From RSA11 sp965652565 (GTDB taxonomy: Bacteria > Actinomycetota > Thermoleophilia > Solirubrobacterales > 70-9), in the NCBI GenBank assembly GCA_965652565.1, contig CBFGWL010000017.1, positions 1 to 42,071 of the forward strand: DNA of 42,071 nt. The letters run 5' to 3'. The notes beneath the pieces were generated by a model. That model had not been told where the DNA came from, did not search any database, and saw only the letters and a list, made by a program, of their open reading frames with translations. Made by a program: the position numbers and the translations under genes. Positions 33,969 to 42,003 of the stretch are shown in pieces; position 1 is the first letter of the stretch, and each line of letters starts with the position of its first letter.

Positions 33969-34032
33969 CGGGCGGTCGGTCGGCCGGGCGGGCGGTCGGC
34001 CGGGCGGGCGGGTCGGCCCGGGCGGGGGCGGC
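33969..34032. repeat. G-rich simple-sequence tract
   Basis: Tandem, slightly varied GGGCGGTCGGCC / GGGCGGGCGG units over ~64 bp directly after the MMPL stop. The plus strand has several GGG runs that could form a G-quadruplex. It looks like slipped-strand expansion and is noncoding. Confidence 0.6.
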
Positions 34033-34039
34033 CGGTGCC

Positions 34040-37000
34040 TCAGTCCGCGATGTGCGGCAGGCGGCGGTCGAGCCAGGCCGGCAGCCACCAGGCCCGCTCG
34101 CCCGCGATCTTCATCAGCGACGGCAGGAGCACGAGGCGGATCAGCGTCGCGTCGAGCGCGATCGCCACGGCAAGGCCGATGCCGAACTCGCGCATCGTCG
34201 TCACGTCCGAGGTGGCGAAGACGACGAACACGCCCAGCATGATCGCCGCTGCCCCGGTGATCACGCCCGCGGTGCGCTCGAGGCCGTGGACGATCGCGCC
34301 GTCGGGGTCGCCGTTGCGCGCGAACTCCTCGCGCATGCGCCCGAGCAGGAACACCTCGTAGTCGATGGAGAGGCCGAAGACGAGCCCGAAGATCGCCGCC
34401 GCGGAAATCGCGGCGGTGAAGCCGGGGCCGCCGAGCGGGGCTCCGGGCAGCACTTGGAAGAGGAAGGTGAGCACGCCGAACGCAACCGCCACGGTCAGCA
34501 GGTTGAGGGCCACCGCGATCGCGGCGAGCAGCAGCGCGCGCAGCACCCACACCAAGAGCAGGAAGGCGATCACCGAGGCGCCGATCACGATGAGCGGCAT
34601 CCGCTCGGTGGTGGCGACGTCGTAGTCCTCCAGGTCCACGATCCCGCCCGTGAGCGCGACCTCGGCGCCGGTGGACGCCGCGGCCTCGTCGGCCCGCTCG
34701 TCGACGAGCTCACGGGCCGCGCTCGCCTCCTCGGTGTTCGGGGCGGCCGCGGGCACGACGATCATCCGCAGCGCGGTCCCGCCCGTCTCCAGCGCGACCG
34801 TGCCGGAGGCCTGCTCACGCGTCTCGTCGGGGGCGCCGTCGATCCCGGCGAGCACGAGATAGCCCGAGCTGAAGAGGTTCGGCGAGCGCCGCTCGAGCCG
34901 CTCAAGCCCCCGTTGCTGCGCTGCCAACCCCGCCTCGCTGCGCTCGACCTCCTTGCCCGCGCGCCCGAGCTCCAGCCCGAGCGAACCGGTCTCCCCCGCG
35001 CCCGCAGCGAGCTCGTCCGCGAGACGCGCGTTGCCTGCCCCCAGGCCACCGAGCCCCGCGACCAGATCCCGAGCGCCGCCGGCGAGCTCGTCCAGACCGG
35101 CGCCCAGCTCCGCCGCCCGGCGGTCAAGCTCAAGCGCCCCGGCGGCGAGCTCGGCGTTTCCGCTTGCGAGCTCGTCGATACCCGCGGTCAGTCCGCGCGC
35201 GCCATCGGCCAGTTGCTCCGCGCCGTCGGCGAGCTCGCCCGCCCCCGCCGCGAGGCGCCCGGCCAGGGCCGCGCCTTGGCGCAGGCCGGACACCGCGTCG
35301 TCGAGCGCGGCCACAGCGCCGTCGTAACCCGGCGCGATCGGCTCGCCGGTCAGCGGATCGCGGCCGGTGATGGCCGCGAGCGCGCGCGCCACCGCCGCCG
35401 TCCACGCGGGATACGCCGGGTCGGCGCGCCCGATCGTCGCGGCCTGCAAGAGAGCGAACGCCTCCTCGAGCTGCCGCTCGGCCTCCCCCACCGGCTCGCG
35501 CAGGGCGCGCAGCGAGCGCGCGCCATCGCGCAAGCCGCGCCGCAGGCGCTGGGCGCCGTCGTGCAGACGCGTAGCGCCGGGCGCCAGCTCGGAGAGCCCG
35601 CTCTCGAGCTCGGCGGCACCCGCACCGGCCGCCTCCGCGCCCGCCGCGAGCTCCCGAGCGCCGCGCGCCAGCTCGGAGAGCGCGCCGTCGGCATCGCCCG
35701 CCCCCCGCGCCGCCTGCTCGAGCCCGTCGCGCAGCAGCTCCGCGCCTGCCCGGGCGCGCTCGGCGCCCGCGGCCAGGTCATCGCCTCCGGCGGCCGCGGC
35801 CAGCAAACCGGCGCGCAGCTCCTCCACGCCGTCGCGCGCCTGGTCGAGGCCGCGCGCCAGCTCCATCACCCCGCGGCGCCCGGCCGCCAAGTCCTGACGA
35901 GTCCGCTCGAGCCGCCGCCCGCCGTCCAGCAGCCCGCGCGACTCCTCAACCAGCTGCTGAGCCCCGACCATGGTCTCCACCTCGGGCTCGCTCACGACCT
36001 GCCGCTGCCAGCGCGCCAGCTCGCGCAGCGTCTTCGGCTCGGTGATCGGCCCCTCCCCCGCGCGCTCGAAGACCACCGAGAACGGCGCCGACCAGCCCGG
36101 GCCCACCTGGTCTTCGATGCGCTCGAAGGCCTGCCGGGTCGGATGGCCGCTGGGCAGCTGGCGCACGTCGGGCGGGCCGGTGTCGAACCCGAGGACCGGC
36201 GTGGCCAGCGCCATCGCGAGGAGGAATACCGCGAAGGCGGCCGCGCCCGGACGGCGCAGGGCCCGCGCGAGCGTGCCCCCCAGCCGCGGCTCGCCGCCGG
36301 AGCCGATGCGAAGGCGCTCGGTGCGCTCGCCGAGCAAGGTCAACAGCGCGGGGCCCGCCACCACCGCGTTCACGACGCTCACCGCGACGACGAGCATCAC
36401 GACGAAGGCCATCGAGGTGAGCAGCGCACCGGGCGCGAACAGCAGCGGGGCCACCATCGCGCCGCCCAGGACGAGCCCGGCGAAGATCACCGTCCGGCCC
36501 GCCGTCGCCCGCGCCCTGGCGACCGCCTCCACGACGCCCAGTCCCTGATGGAGGCCCTCCCGATAGCGCGAGACCAACAGCAGCGCGTAGTCGACGCCCA
36601 AGGCGAGCCCGACCATGGAGGCGGCGGACACCGCCGTGGCGTCGATCTCGAGCACGCCGGCGAACAACGCCGTGAGCCCGCGGGTCGCGAACACCGTCGC
36701 GCCGCCGAAGAGCAGCGGCACGGCGGCCGCGATCGGTGAGCGGAAGACGAAGAGCAACACCAGGAAGAGGACCGGGAGCGCGATCAGCTCGGCCCGCCGC
36801 GTGGCGTCCAGCGACGCCTGCTTGATCGCCTCGCCGATCACCACCGGCCCGCTCAGCGAGACCTCGACGGGCGGCGCGATCGCCTCCTCGACCGCGCCTT
36901 CCACGCGAGCCAGGATCTCGTCCCCGTCCTCGCCCTCGCGCACCGGCAGCTCGGCGAAGATGAGCGCCGACCGCTCGCCCGGGCGCAGGTCCTCGATCTC

Positions 37001-37309
37001 TTCCGCCCCGCTCCAGGGCGTGATCGCGCGGACGCCCGGCTCGCGCCGCTCGAGCTCCTCCACCAGCGCGCGACCCTGGCGCTCGAGGGCCTCAGGGGGC
37101 CCTTCGAGCAGCGCCGCGACGGAGGTCGCCTCGCCGAACTGCCGGTTGATGATGTCGGCGCCGCGCGCCGAGTCGGTGCCGGGCACGCTGAGCGTGCTCG
37201 GCGCGAGCCGGTCCTCCACACCGAACCCCAAACCGGTGAGCAGCGCCACGCCCATCGCCCAGACGGCGAGGACGCGGCGGGCTTTCGAGCTAACTGACCG
37301 GGCGGTCAA
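34040..37309 (-). CDS. large MMPL/RND-family exporter with a YhgE-like coiled-coil insert
   Basis: A 1089-residue inner-membrane transporter with two MMPL halves. Helix 1 is at ~12-28. After an external domain come helices at ~173-345 with the family motif GLALGVDYALLLVSRYREGL (proton-relay Asp), and the second half at ~895-1070 has FGLVFGLSIDYEVFLLGRMREEF. Between them, ~450-800 is a long Ala/Gly/Leu-rich external region with LxxGAxxLxxG repeats (ELAAGAEAAGAGAAELESGLSELAPGA...), like the repeats of YhgE/Pip proteins. MMPL proteins export lipids or drugs in actinobacteria. The start is TTG 37309, because any later ATG would cut helix 1. A TetR-type palindrome covers the start codon, and a possible -10 (TAGACT, minus strand, 37318-37323) lies eight bases upstream, so the mRNA may be leaderless. 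Confidence 0.88.
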   Translation of the reverse strand: MTARSVSSKARRVLAVWAMGVALLTGLGFGVEDRLAPSTLSVPGTDSARGADIINRQFGEATSVAALLEGPPEALERQGRALVEELERREPGVRAITPWSGAEEIEDLRPGERSALIFAELPVREGEDGDEILARVEGAVEEAIAPPVEVSLSGPVVIGEAIKQASLDATRRAELIALPVLFLVLLFVFRSPIAAAVPLLFGGATVFATRGLTALFAGVLEIDATAVSAASMVGLALGVDYALLLVSRYREGLHQGLGVVEAVARARATAGRTVIFAGLVLGGAMVAPLLFAPGALLTSMAFVVMLVVAVSVVNAVVAGPALLTLLGERTERLRIGSGGEPRLGGTLARALRRPGAAAFAVFLLAMALATPVLGFDTGPPDVRQLPSGHPTRQAFERIEDQVGPGWSAPFSVVFERAGEGPITEPKTLRELARWQRQVVSEPEVETMVGAQQLVEESRGLLDGGRRLERTRQDLAAGRRGVMELARGLDQARDGVEELRAGLLAAAAGGDDLAAGAERARAGAELLRDGLEQAARGAGDADGALSELARGARELAAGAEAAGAGAAELESGLSELAPGATRLHDGAQRLRRGLRDGARSLRALREPVGEAERQLEEAFALLQAATIGRADPAYPAWTAAVARALAAITGRDPLTGEPIAPGYDGAVAALDDAVSGLRQGAALAGRLAAGAGELADGAEQLADGARGLTAGIDELASGNAELAAGALELDRRAAELGAGLDELAGGARDLVAGLGGLGAGNARLADELAAGAGETGSLGLELGRAGKEVERSEAGLAAQQRGLERLERRSPNLFSSGYLVLAGIDGAPDETREQASGTVALETGGTALRMIVVPAAAPNTEEASAARELVDERADEAAASTGAEVALTGGIVDLEDYDVATTERMPLIVIGASVIAFLLLVWVLRALLLAAIAVALNLLTVAVAFGVLTFLFQVLPGAPLGGPGFTAAISAAAIFGLVFGLSIDYEVFLLGRMREEFARNGDPDGAIVHGLERTAGVITGAAAIMLGVFVVFATSDVTTMREFGIGLAVAIALDATLIRLVLLPSLMKIAGERAWWLPAWLDRRLPHIAD
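37295..37308. promoter_or_regulatory. TetR-type operator on the MMPL start codon
   Basis: TGACCGGGCGGTCA: perfect arms TGACCG/CGGTCA around GG. Palindromes of this form are common TetR-family operators near MMPL exporters. Placed at the predicted transcription and translation start, it would block initiation. Confidence 0.6.
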
Positions 37310-37432
37310 TTCGCGTGAGTCTAGAAGGCGACCGCGCCCGAGAGAGCCGCCGGGACGCTTTTAAAAACGTTCGCGTACTTGATGCGATAAAGTGCGGACG
37401 CGGCTTTGGGAGCAAGCCGTAAAGGAAGGGAA

Positions 37433-37846
37433 ATGCATCAGTTCAGTCGGAATCTGTTCCGTGAGCTCGCGCCCGCGATCGTGCGCACGGGCAAGCCCGA
37501 GCGCGACGCAGCCGAGCGGCAGCACGTGCTCGAGCAGTGCGAGATCGTCATGCGCCGCATCGCGACCGAGCCTCACTTCAAGGATCCACAGCGTTATCTG
37601 TTTCAGGCCGTCCGCACGCGCTTTCTGTTCAAGGATCAGCGCCGGGTGCGCCAGGTGATCGACCGCCACGTAAGCGAGTTCAAACGCCTGGTCATCGAGG
37701 ACCCCGAGGCAGTCGGCGTCACGTTCGGCTGCGGCGCGTACTCGTCGCGCGGCAAGCCTTGCCGCCGGCGGCCGATCCCGGGACTTGGCTTCTGCCCCGC
37801 CCACCAGGACTGGGCCGGGATCGAGGCCGAGGCCGTCAGCGCCTAG
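37433..37846 (+). CDS. small protein with a C-terminal zinc-finger-like Cys/His motif
   Basis: A 137-residue, soluble, basic protein. The first ~95 residues are predicted helical (NLFRELAPAIVRTG..., ...QRRVRQVIDRHVSEFKRLVI). The end has C100-x9-C110-x10-C121-x2-H124 in the context CGAYSSRGKPCRRRP...GLGFCPAH. This resembles the small CGAxTRxGxPC...C..H finger of phage-associated 'HGGxSTG' proteins, but the HGG is missing. It could bind zinc and nucleic acid (inference). The start is ATG 37433 after AAAGGAAGGG; ATG 37406 has no such site. It is divergent from the MMPL gene and precedes two TetR genes. Confidence 0.7.
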   Translation: MHQFSRNLFRELAPAIVRTGKPERDAAERQHVLEQCEIVMRRIATEPHFKDPQRYLFQAVRTRFLFKDQRRVRQVIDRHVSEFKRLVIEDPEAVGVTFGCGAYSSRGKPCRRRPIPGLGFCPAHQDWAGIEAEAVSA

Positions 37847-37924
37847 GTCCGGCCTTTCAGACAACCGAATCGCGGGGCCGCACGGTTGCCTTTTGCGGGC
37901 CCTGCCCGGCTGCGTTTAGACTGG

Positions 37925-37940
37925 GAAACGTCAGCGTTTC
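37925..37940. promoter_or_regulatory. inverted repeat before TetR gene 1
   Basis: GAAACG (37925-37930) and CGTTTC (37935-37940) around TCAG lie 26 bp before the GTG start and just after a TTTAGACT -10-like sequence. Position and size suit an autoregulatory TetR operator. Confidence 0.45.
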
Positions 37941-37965
37941 GCGGGAAAGGGGCTCTGAAGGCACC

Positions 37966-38721
37966 GTGCGGTCCGAACTCGACGAGCGGCGTGAAGCTCG
38001 CCGCAAGCGCGCTGGGGACGCCAGCGGCAAGGGCGCAGCGCAGGATGGCGAGGGCGCGGTCGTGCGCAAGCTCCCGCCCGGCCGCCACGGGCTGACGCGC
38101 GAACAGGTCGCCGAGTCGCAGCGCCAGCGGCTCTTCGACGCGATCGCGCACCTCTCCTCCGAGCACGGCTACAACGGCTTCAGCATCGCCGATGTGGTCG
38201 GTCACGCGGGCGTCTCGCGCGCGACCTTCTACGAGCTCTTCCGCAACAAGGAGGAGTGCTTCGTCGGCGCGATCGAGCTGCAGTTGCGCCGGCTCATGAA
38301 CGCCGTCGCGCCCGCGTTCCGCGAGGCCGACGAGTGGGCCGATCGCGTCGAGAACGCGATCGCGGCGCTGCTCGACTTCATCGTGGAGGAGCCCGAGTAC
38401 GCGCGCATGAGCATGCTCGAGACGTATGCCGCCGGGCCGGCCGCATACGAGCGCTACAGCACGGGCTGGCGGCTCTTCATCGCCATGATGGACGAGGGGC
38501 GCAACTACGCGCGCACCTCGCTGCCCCCGAACACGGGCCGCGCCGCTCTCGGCGCCGCTGAGCAGCTCATCGTCGATGAGATGCTGGCCGGCCGCACCCA
38601 CCGCGTGCGAGCGCTGCTACCGAGCATCCTGTTCGTGACGCTGCTGCCCTACCTCGGGCTCGAGGAGGCGCTGCGCCGCTCGCGCGCGGCCGCCGAGCGG
38701 CGCCAGAGCGCCGTCGCATAG
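37966..38721 (+). CDS. TetR-family transcriptional regulator 1
   Basis: A 251-residue regulator. A charged N-terminal extension of ~45 residues contains the motif KLPPGRHGLTREQV. The TetR helix-turn-helix domain follows at ~55-100 (RLFDAIAHLSSEHGYNGFSIADVVGHAGVSRATFYELFRNKEECFVGA). The all-helical ligand domain is about 100-251. Ligand and targets are unknown. The open frame continues far upstream, overlapping the previous gene. GTG 37966, behind GAAGG, is the start with a ribosome-binding site and lies after the presumed promoter/operator. The next gene is a paralogue sharing the LPxGRHGL motif. Confidence 0.88.
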   Translation: MRSELDERREARRKRAGDASGKGAAQDGEGAVVRKLPPGRHGLTREQVAESQRQRLFDAIAHLSSEHGYNGFSIADVVGHAGVSRATFYELFRNKEECFVGAIELQLRRLMNAVAPAFREADEWADRVENAIAALLDFIVEEPEYARMSMLETYAAGPAAYERYSTGWRLFIAMMDEGRNYARTSLPPNTGRAALGAAEQLIVDEMLAGRTHRVRALLPSILFVTLLPYLGLEEALRRSRAAAERRQSAVA

Positions 38722-38772
38722 CGGAAAACGATTGCGCCGGGCCTTTGTTTTGGCCTCCGGGTGCGATACCTT

Positions 38773-38794
38773 CCATGAACTCGCGAGTTCATGG
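38773..38794. promoter_or_regulatory. perfect 22-bp palindrome, operator before TetR gene 2
   Basis: CCATGAACTCG (38773-38783) is followed directly by its exact reverse complement. A candidate promoter TTGTTT (38745-38750), 16-bp spacer, TACCTT (38767-38772) ends at its left edge, so a bound regulator would cover the transcription start. A 22-bp perfect palindrome is unlikely by chance. Confidence 0.7.
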
Positions 38795-38849
38795 TAAATG
38801 CAGCGGTACATGACGGCGTGCTGAACGCTTTTTCGAACGGGGTCGACGG

Positions 38850-39542
38850 ATGACAACGCACGCCGACCGTCGGCGCCTGCCCAGCGGTCGCCACGGGCTC
38901 CCGCGCGCGTACATCGTGCGCGATCAGCGCGAGCGGCTGCTGGAGGCGATGGTGCAGGTGGTCTCGGCGAAGGGATACGAGTCGACGACGGTCGCCGACG
39001 TGATCCGCGCGGCGGGCGTCTCGCGCACGACCTTCTACCAGCTGTTCTCCGACAAGGAGGACTGCTTCCTGCAGGCCTACGACGCCGTGTTCGACGTCGT
39101 CCTGCATCGCGTCGAGTCCGCCTACCGCGCCTACGACGGCCCGTGGCCCGAGCGCATCCACGCGGGCCTGGCGGCGATGATCGACCTGCTCGCGCAAGAA
39201 GCCGAGATCGCGCGAATGGTGATGGTCGAGGGCGTGACCGCAGGACACAAGCCCCGCCAGCGCTACCGGGAGGCGCTCAACCGATTCCTCCCGTTCCTCG
39301 ACGAAGGCCGGGCGTCCTCGGAACACTCGCAGCAGTTGCCGGCGGCGACGTCGCGCCTGGCGGTCGGCGCCGCCACCACGCTGATCTTCGACGAGGTCTC
39401 GAGCGGGCGCACGAGCACCCTGCGCAAGGTTCTCCCCGAGATCGTCTTCGCCGTGCTCATGCCGTTCTTGGGCCCCGAGCGCGCGGCGGAGGAGATGCGC
39501 AAGGAGATCGTGCCGCCGCCCTTCGAGCTGCCCGCGACCTGA
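38850..39542 (+). CDS. TetR-family transcriptional regulator 2
   Basis: A 230-residue TetR regulator. The N-terminal extension includes RRLPSGRHGLPRAYIV. The helix-turn-helix domain is at ~25-75 (ERLLEAMVQVVSAKGYESTTVADVIRAAGVSRTTFYQLFSDKEDCFLQAYD). The helical ligand domain ends FLGPERAAEEMRKEIVPPPFELP. It is paralogous to the preceding regulator: same N-terminal motif, same GVSRxTFYxLFxxKExCF recognition helix region and similar length. The start is ATG 38850. It is probably autoregulated through the palindrome at 38773-38794 and may also control the MMPL exporter (inference). Confidence 0.9.
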   Translation: MTTHADRRRLPSGRHGLPRAYIVRDQRERLLEAMVQVVSAKGYESTTVADVIRAAGVSRTTFYQLFSDKEDCFLQAYDAVFDVVLHRVESAYRAYDGPWPERIHAGLAAMIDLLAQEAEIARMVMVEGVTAGHKPRQRYREALNRFLPFLDEGRASSEHSQQLPAATSRLAVGAATTLIFDEVSSGRTSTLRKVLPEIVFAVLMPFLGPERAAEEMRKEIVPPPFELPAT

Positions 39543-39586
39543 TCGCGCGCAGCGAGAGGGCCCGCGCGGGGAAGGACAGTTGACGC

Positions 39587-39609
39587 GCGGACCCCCTCTG
39601 GGGATCCGC
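39587..39609 (+). terminator. hairpin after TetR gene 2
   Basis: GCGGA-CCCC (39587-39595) pairs with GGGG and TCCGC (39600-39609) with one bulged A and a CTCT loop. It lies 45 bp after the stop. Confidence 0.45.
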
Positions 39610-39907
39610 CGCCCCGGTGACGAGCTGCGGACCCCCGGATGATCTGAGGCACACGCGTTGTTTGCGGAGGGACGCGCTTGCCCCGCGCCCGGACGGTGAG
39701 GAGGAAGGTATTCGCCGCCGCGAGCGTTCCCGTATGGGACGAGCGTCATTATAAACGTTTGGTTCTATAAATCAACCCCTCTGCGGATGCGGAGTTTGCG
39801 AGGCCTTTCGCCTGCTCCGAAGGGACAGGAGATCCGTCCAGGGGTTCGCCATCGGGCGCGGAACGCGCTACGGTGCCGGTGGGTGTAGTCGTCCGTTGGG
39901 AGGAACC
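39610..39907. other. noncoding stretch before the GAF/PAS gene
   Basis: About 300 bp with no supported gene. An unusually AT-rich patch at ~39748-39777 holds two TATAAA copies (39752 and 39768) and is the most likely promoter region, but -35 partners are unclear and it lies about 130 bp before the start codon, so a long leader is possible. No tRNA or riboswitch fold was recognised. The minus-strand open frame through here is a shadow. Confidence 0.4.
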
Positions 39908-41182
39908 TTGGGACGGATCGATACGCTGGGCGGGACCCGGCAGGAGTACGTGAACGCCGCGGGGGAGGTTGCGCGGGTTCTTGGCGACGGCTGCGTCGCG
40001 TTTGAGCTCACCGACGAGAGGGCGACGGTGCGAGCCGTCGCGCACCGCGACGTGACGATGAGCGCTGCGCTCGAGCGCGCGCTCGACGAGGAGCAGGAGA
40101 CAGCGGAGACCGCCGATTGGTGCCGGCAGGCAGCGACCGCCGGCTACGCGATCGCGTTCGACCTCGGCGCCGCCCGCTCAGCGCCGGTCGGGGAGCGGGT
40201 CGCGGCGCTCGCCGGCTTCGCGGCCCTCGCGGCCAGCGACGGCGCAGCTCTGCTCGCTGTGCGGGACGCATCCGCGCGCCCCTATCTGGCGACGGAACGG
40301 GCCGCGCTCGAGGCGATCCTGCGCAAGCGCTTCAGCCGCCCCGACGGAGTTCTCGACGGGCGGGCAATGGACGCCGACGTGCCGATGTGGGTGGTCGACG
40401 ACCGCAAGCGGGTCCGGCACGCCAACCAGGCCTTCAGCGAGGTCGTCGGCCTGCCGGTCACGCGGATCCTCGGCATGCCGCTCGCCGAACTGCTCGAGCG
40501 CGGCACCCTTCCGCCGCGCCCGGACGGTGAGCCCGAAGACCGCGTCGTGCTCCGTGCCGACGGCGCCGAGCGCTGGCTACAGGTCCACGCCCGCCCGCTG
40601 GTCGGCGAGGCACATGGAGCCGTCGTCTACACGGGCTTCGACGTCACCGAGCGCCGGGCGCGCGAGGTCAAGGCCCGCGTGGAGCTCGACTGCGAGCGGA
40701 TGCTGCGCTCATTCGCCGAGTTCCTGCTCGGCCAGCCGCCGGCGGAGGAGATCCACCGCGCGGCGACCTCCCTCATCGCGCAGCAGTTCGGCGCGCCGCT
40801 CGTCACGCTGAGCGCGATCGCCCGATCCCTCGACGAGGCCGTGATGCTGTCCGAGGCGGGTGCGATCGCAGATCCGGAGACGGGGCGACGGCGCCCCCGG
40901 GTGCAGGTGCCGGCCCGGAGCATCGCGTACGAGGCGATGACCAGCGAAGAGCTCGTGACGGTGAACGACTACGGGGATCCGCGCAGCTACCTGGTGCCCG
41001 GCCCGGTTGCGTTGCGCGCGGGCGCACGCAGCGCGGCCTGCGCACCGGTCGCGGAGTCGCTGTGCCTCTCGGTTCTACGTCAGGAGGCCGGCGCGATCAG
41101 CTCGCAGGAGACGGAATTCCTCGATGGCGTCGCGCGCCTGCTCTCGGCGCGAGTGGACCTGGTAGCGCCGCCGTCGCTCTGA
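39908..41182 (+). CDS. GAF/PAS-domain sensor protein without an evident output domain
   Basis: A 424-residue cytoplasmic protein. Residues ~1-125 look GAF-like. A PAS domain is at ~153-252 (MWVVDDRKRVRHANQAFSEVVGLPVTRILGMPLAELLERG, closing with the PAC-type VYTGFDVTERRAREVKARVELD). A second GAF-like domain is at ~265-420 (LLGQPPAEEIHRAATSLIAQQFGAPLVTLSAI...). There is no histidine kinase, GGDEF, EAL or phosphatase motif, so it may signal through a partner. TTG 39908, close behind GGGAGGA, is chosen; the TTG at 39896 lies upstream of that ribosome-binding site. The symbol-free naming is by domains only. Confidence 0.78.
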   Translation: MGRIDTLGGTRQEYVNAAGEVARVLGDGCVAFELTDERATVRAVAHRDVTMSAALERALDEEQETAETADWCRQAATAGYAIAFDLGAARSAPVGERVAALAGFAALAASDGAALLAVRDASARPYLATERAALEAILRKRFSRPDGVLDGRAMDADVPMWVVDDRKRVRHANQAFSEVVGLPVTRILGMPLAELLERGTLPPRPDGEPEDRVVLRADGAERWLQVHARPLVGEAHGAVVYTGFDVTERRAREVKARVELDCERMLRSFAEFLLGQPPAEEIHRAATSLIAQQFGAPLVTLSAIARSLDEAVMLSEAGAIADPETGRRRPRVQVPARSIAYEAMTSEELVTVNDYGDPRSYLVPGPVALRAGARSAACAPVAESLCLSVLRQEAGAISSQETEFLDGVARLLSARVDLVAPPSL

Positions 41183-41215
41183 TCCGCGGCCGACGCCGCT
41201 GCGACGCGTCCCGGC

Positions 41216-41875
41216 CTAGGGCAGGGGCGTTCCGTCGATGCCGGCGACTCGCCAGCCCTCGTCCTCGCGCATGGTGACGATGAACGAGCGCGGCCGCTTC
41301 GGAACCTTGTAGATCGCGATCCCGCGGTCGTCGTCGACGCGGAAGCGGCTGAACTCGATCGCCCCGAAGTCGGGCGCGTCCTTGCCGCTGAACACGCTCG
41401 CGGCGTGCTGGAGGAAGGTCGCGCAATCACCGTCGGTCTCCGACTGCTCGAAGAGCCTCTCGAGCTCCTCGATCGTCGCGGTGGCCAGCCACTCGCAAGC
41501 GCCGGCCGGGTCCTTGTCGGCGAGCGCGCCGAAGTAGGAGGTGACGGCCTCGATCATCGCCTTGCGCTCCTCAGGGCTGGCGGGCTCCCCGATGTCCTGG
41601 ATGCGGCCGCTGTCGTTGTCGTCATCGCCGGCGTCGCCGTCCCCGCCGTCGGCGTCGTCGGAACCATCCTCAGCGTCCGACTCGCCCGCGTCATCGGCGT
41701 CGTCATTCGCGGCGTCGTCCGAGCCGGCGGCATCGGCGTTGCTCGATTGGCTCGCCGCCGGCGCGTCAGGCTCGTCGGAGCCTTCGTCGTCCGAGCCGCC
41801 ACAGGCAGCCAGGAAGACCGCCACGAACGCCGCGACGGCCAGCATCAAGATCCTGCGAAGTCCCTGCTCTCTCAC
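41216..41875 (-). CDS. lipoprotein with acidic linker and NTF2-like domain
   Basis: A 219-residue lipoprotein. The signal peptide VREQGLRRILMLAVAAFVAV ends in the lipobox LAAC (C25 lipidated). Residues ~26-95 are a disordered linker made almost wholly of Asp, Ser, Ala, Glu and Gly (DDANDDADDAG..., DGSDDADGGDGDAGDDD). The C-terminal ~110 residues look like a small NTF2/SnoaL-like fold (ERKAMIEAVTSYFGALADKDPAGACEWLA...SFIVTMREDEGWRVAGIDG). GTG 41875, nine bases after AGGGAGGAG, gives a normal signal peptide; the ATG at 41908 would put this ribosome-binding site inside the gene. Function unknown; the linker could bind calcium or span the cell wall. Confidence 0.8.
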   Translation of the reverse strand: MREQGLRRILMLAVAAFVAVFLAACGGSDDEGSDEPDAPAASQSSNADAAGSDDAANDDADDAGESDAEDGSDDADGGDGDAGDDDNDSGRIQDIGEPASPEERKAMIEAVTSYFGALADKDPAGACEWLATATIEELERLFEQSETDGDCATFLQHAASVFSGKDAPDFGAIEFSRFRVDDDRGIAIYKVPKRPRSFIVTMREDEGWRVAGIDGTPLP

Positions 41876-41953
41876 CCTGAATCGCTCCTCCCTCGCCAAG
41901 CTAAGCACCCAATATAGAACAGCTTGTTTATCGGGCGCGGCAAAAACCAGGAA

Positions 41954-41983
41954 ACGCCCCGGCGGCCGCGGCCGCCGGGGCGT
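41954..41983 (-). terminator. long GC hairpin, terminator of the edge gene
   Basis: ACGCCCCGGCGGC (41954-41966) pairs with 41971-41983 (13 bp, 4-nt loop). It lies about 20 bp beyond the stop of the minus-strand gene entering from the right edge and upstream of the lipoprotein promoter. Confidence 0.65.
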
Positions 41984-42003
41984 CCCATCCGTCCCCTAGA
42001 CGA

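Noticed and set aside
33777..34039. CRISPR-like array suspected from the repeats
   Set aside because: Only two related palindromes of unequal quality, no regular spacers and no cas genes; fits REP-like elements and a simple G-rich tract.
33938..36739. Plus-strand open frame of 933 codons opposite the MMPL gene
   Set aside because: Arg/Glu/Gln/His-rich shadow of the Ala/Gly/Leu repeats on the true coding strand.
39749..40045. 98-codon minus-strand open frame before the GAF/PAS gene
   Set aside because: Overlaps the sensor gene's start, has no ribosome-binding site and reads as a shadow.
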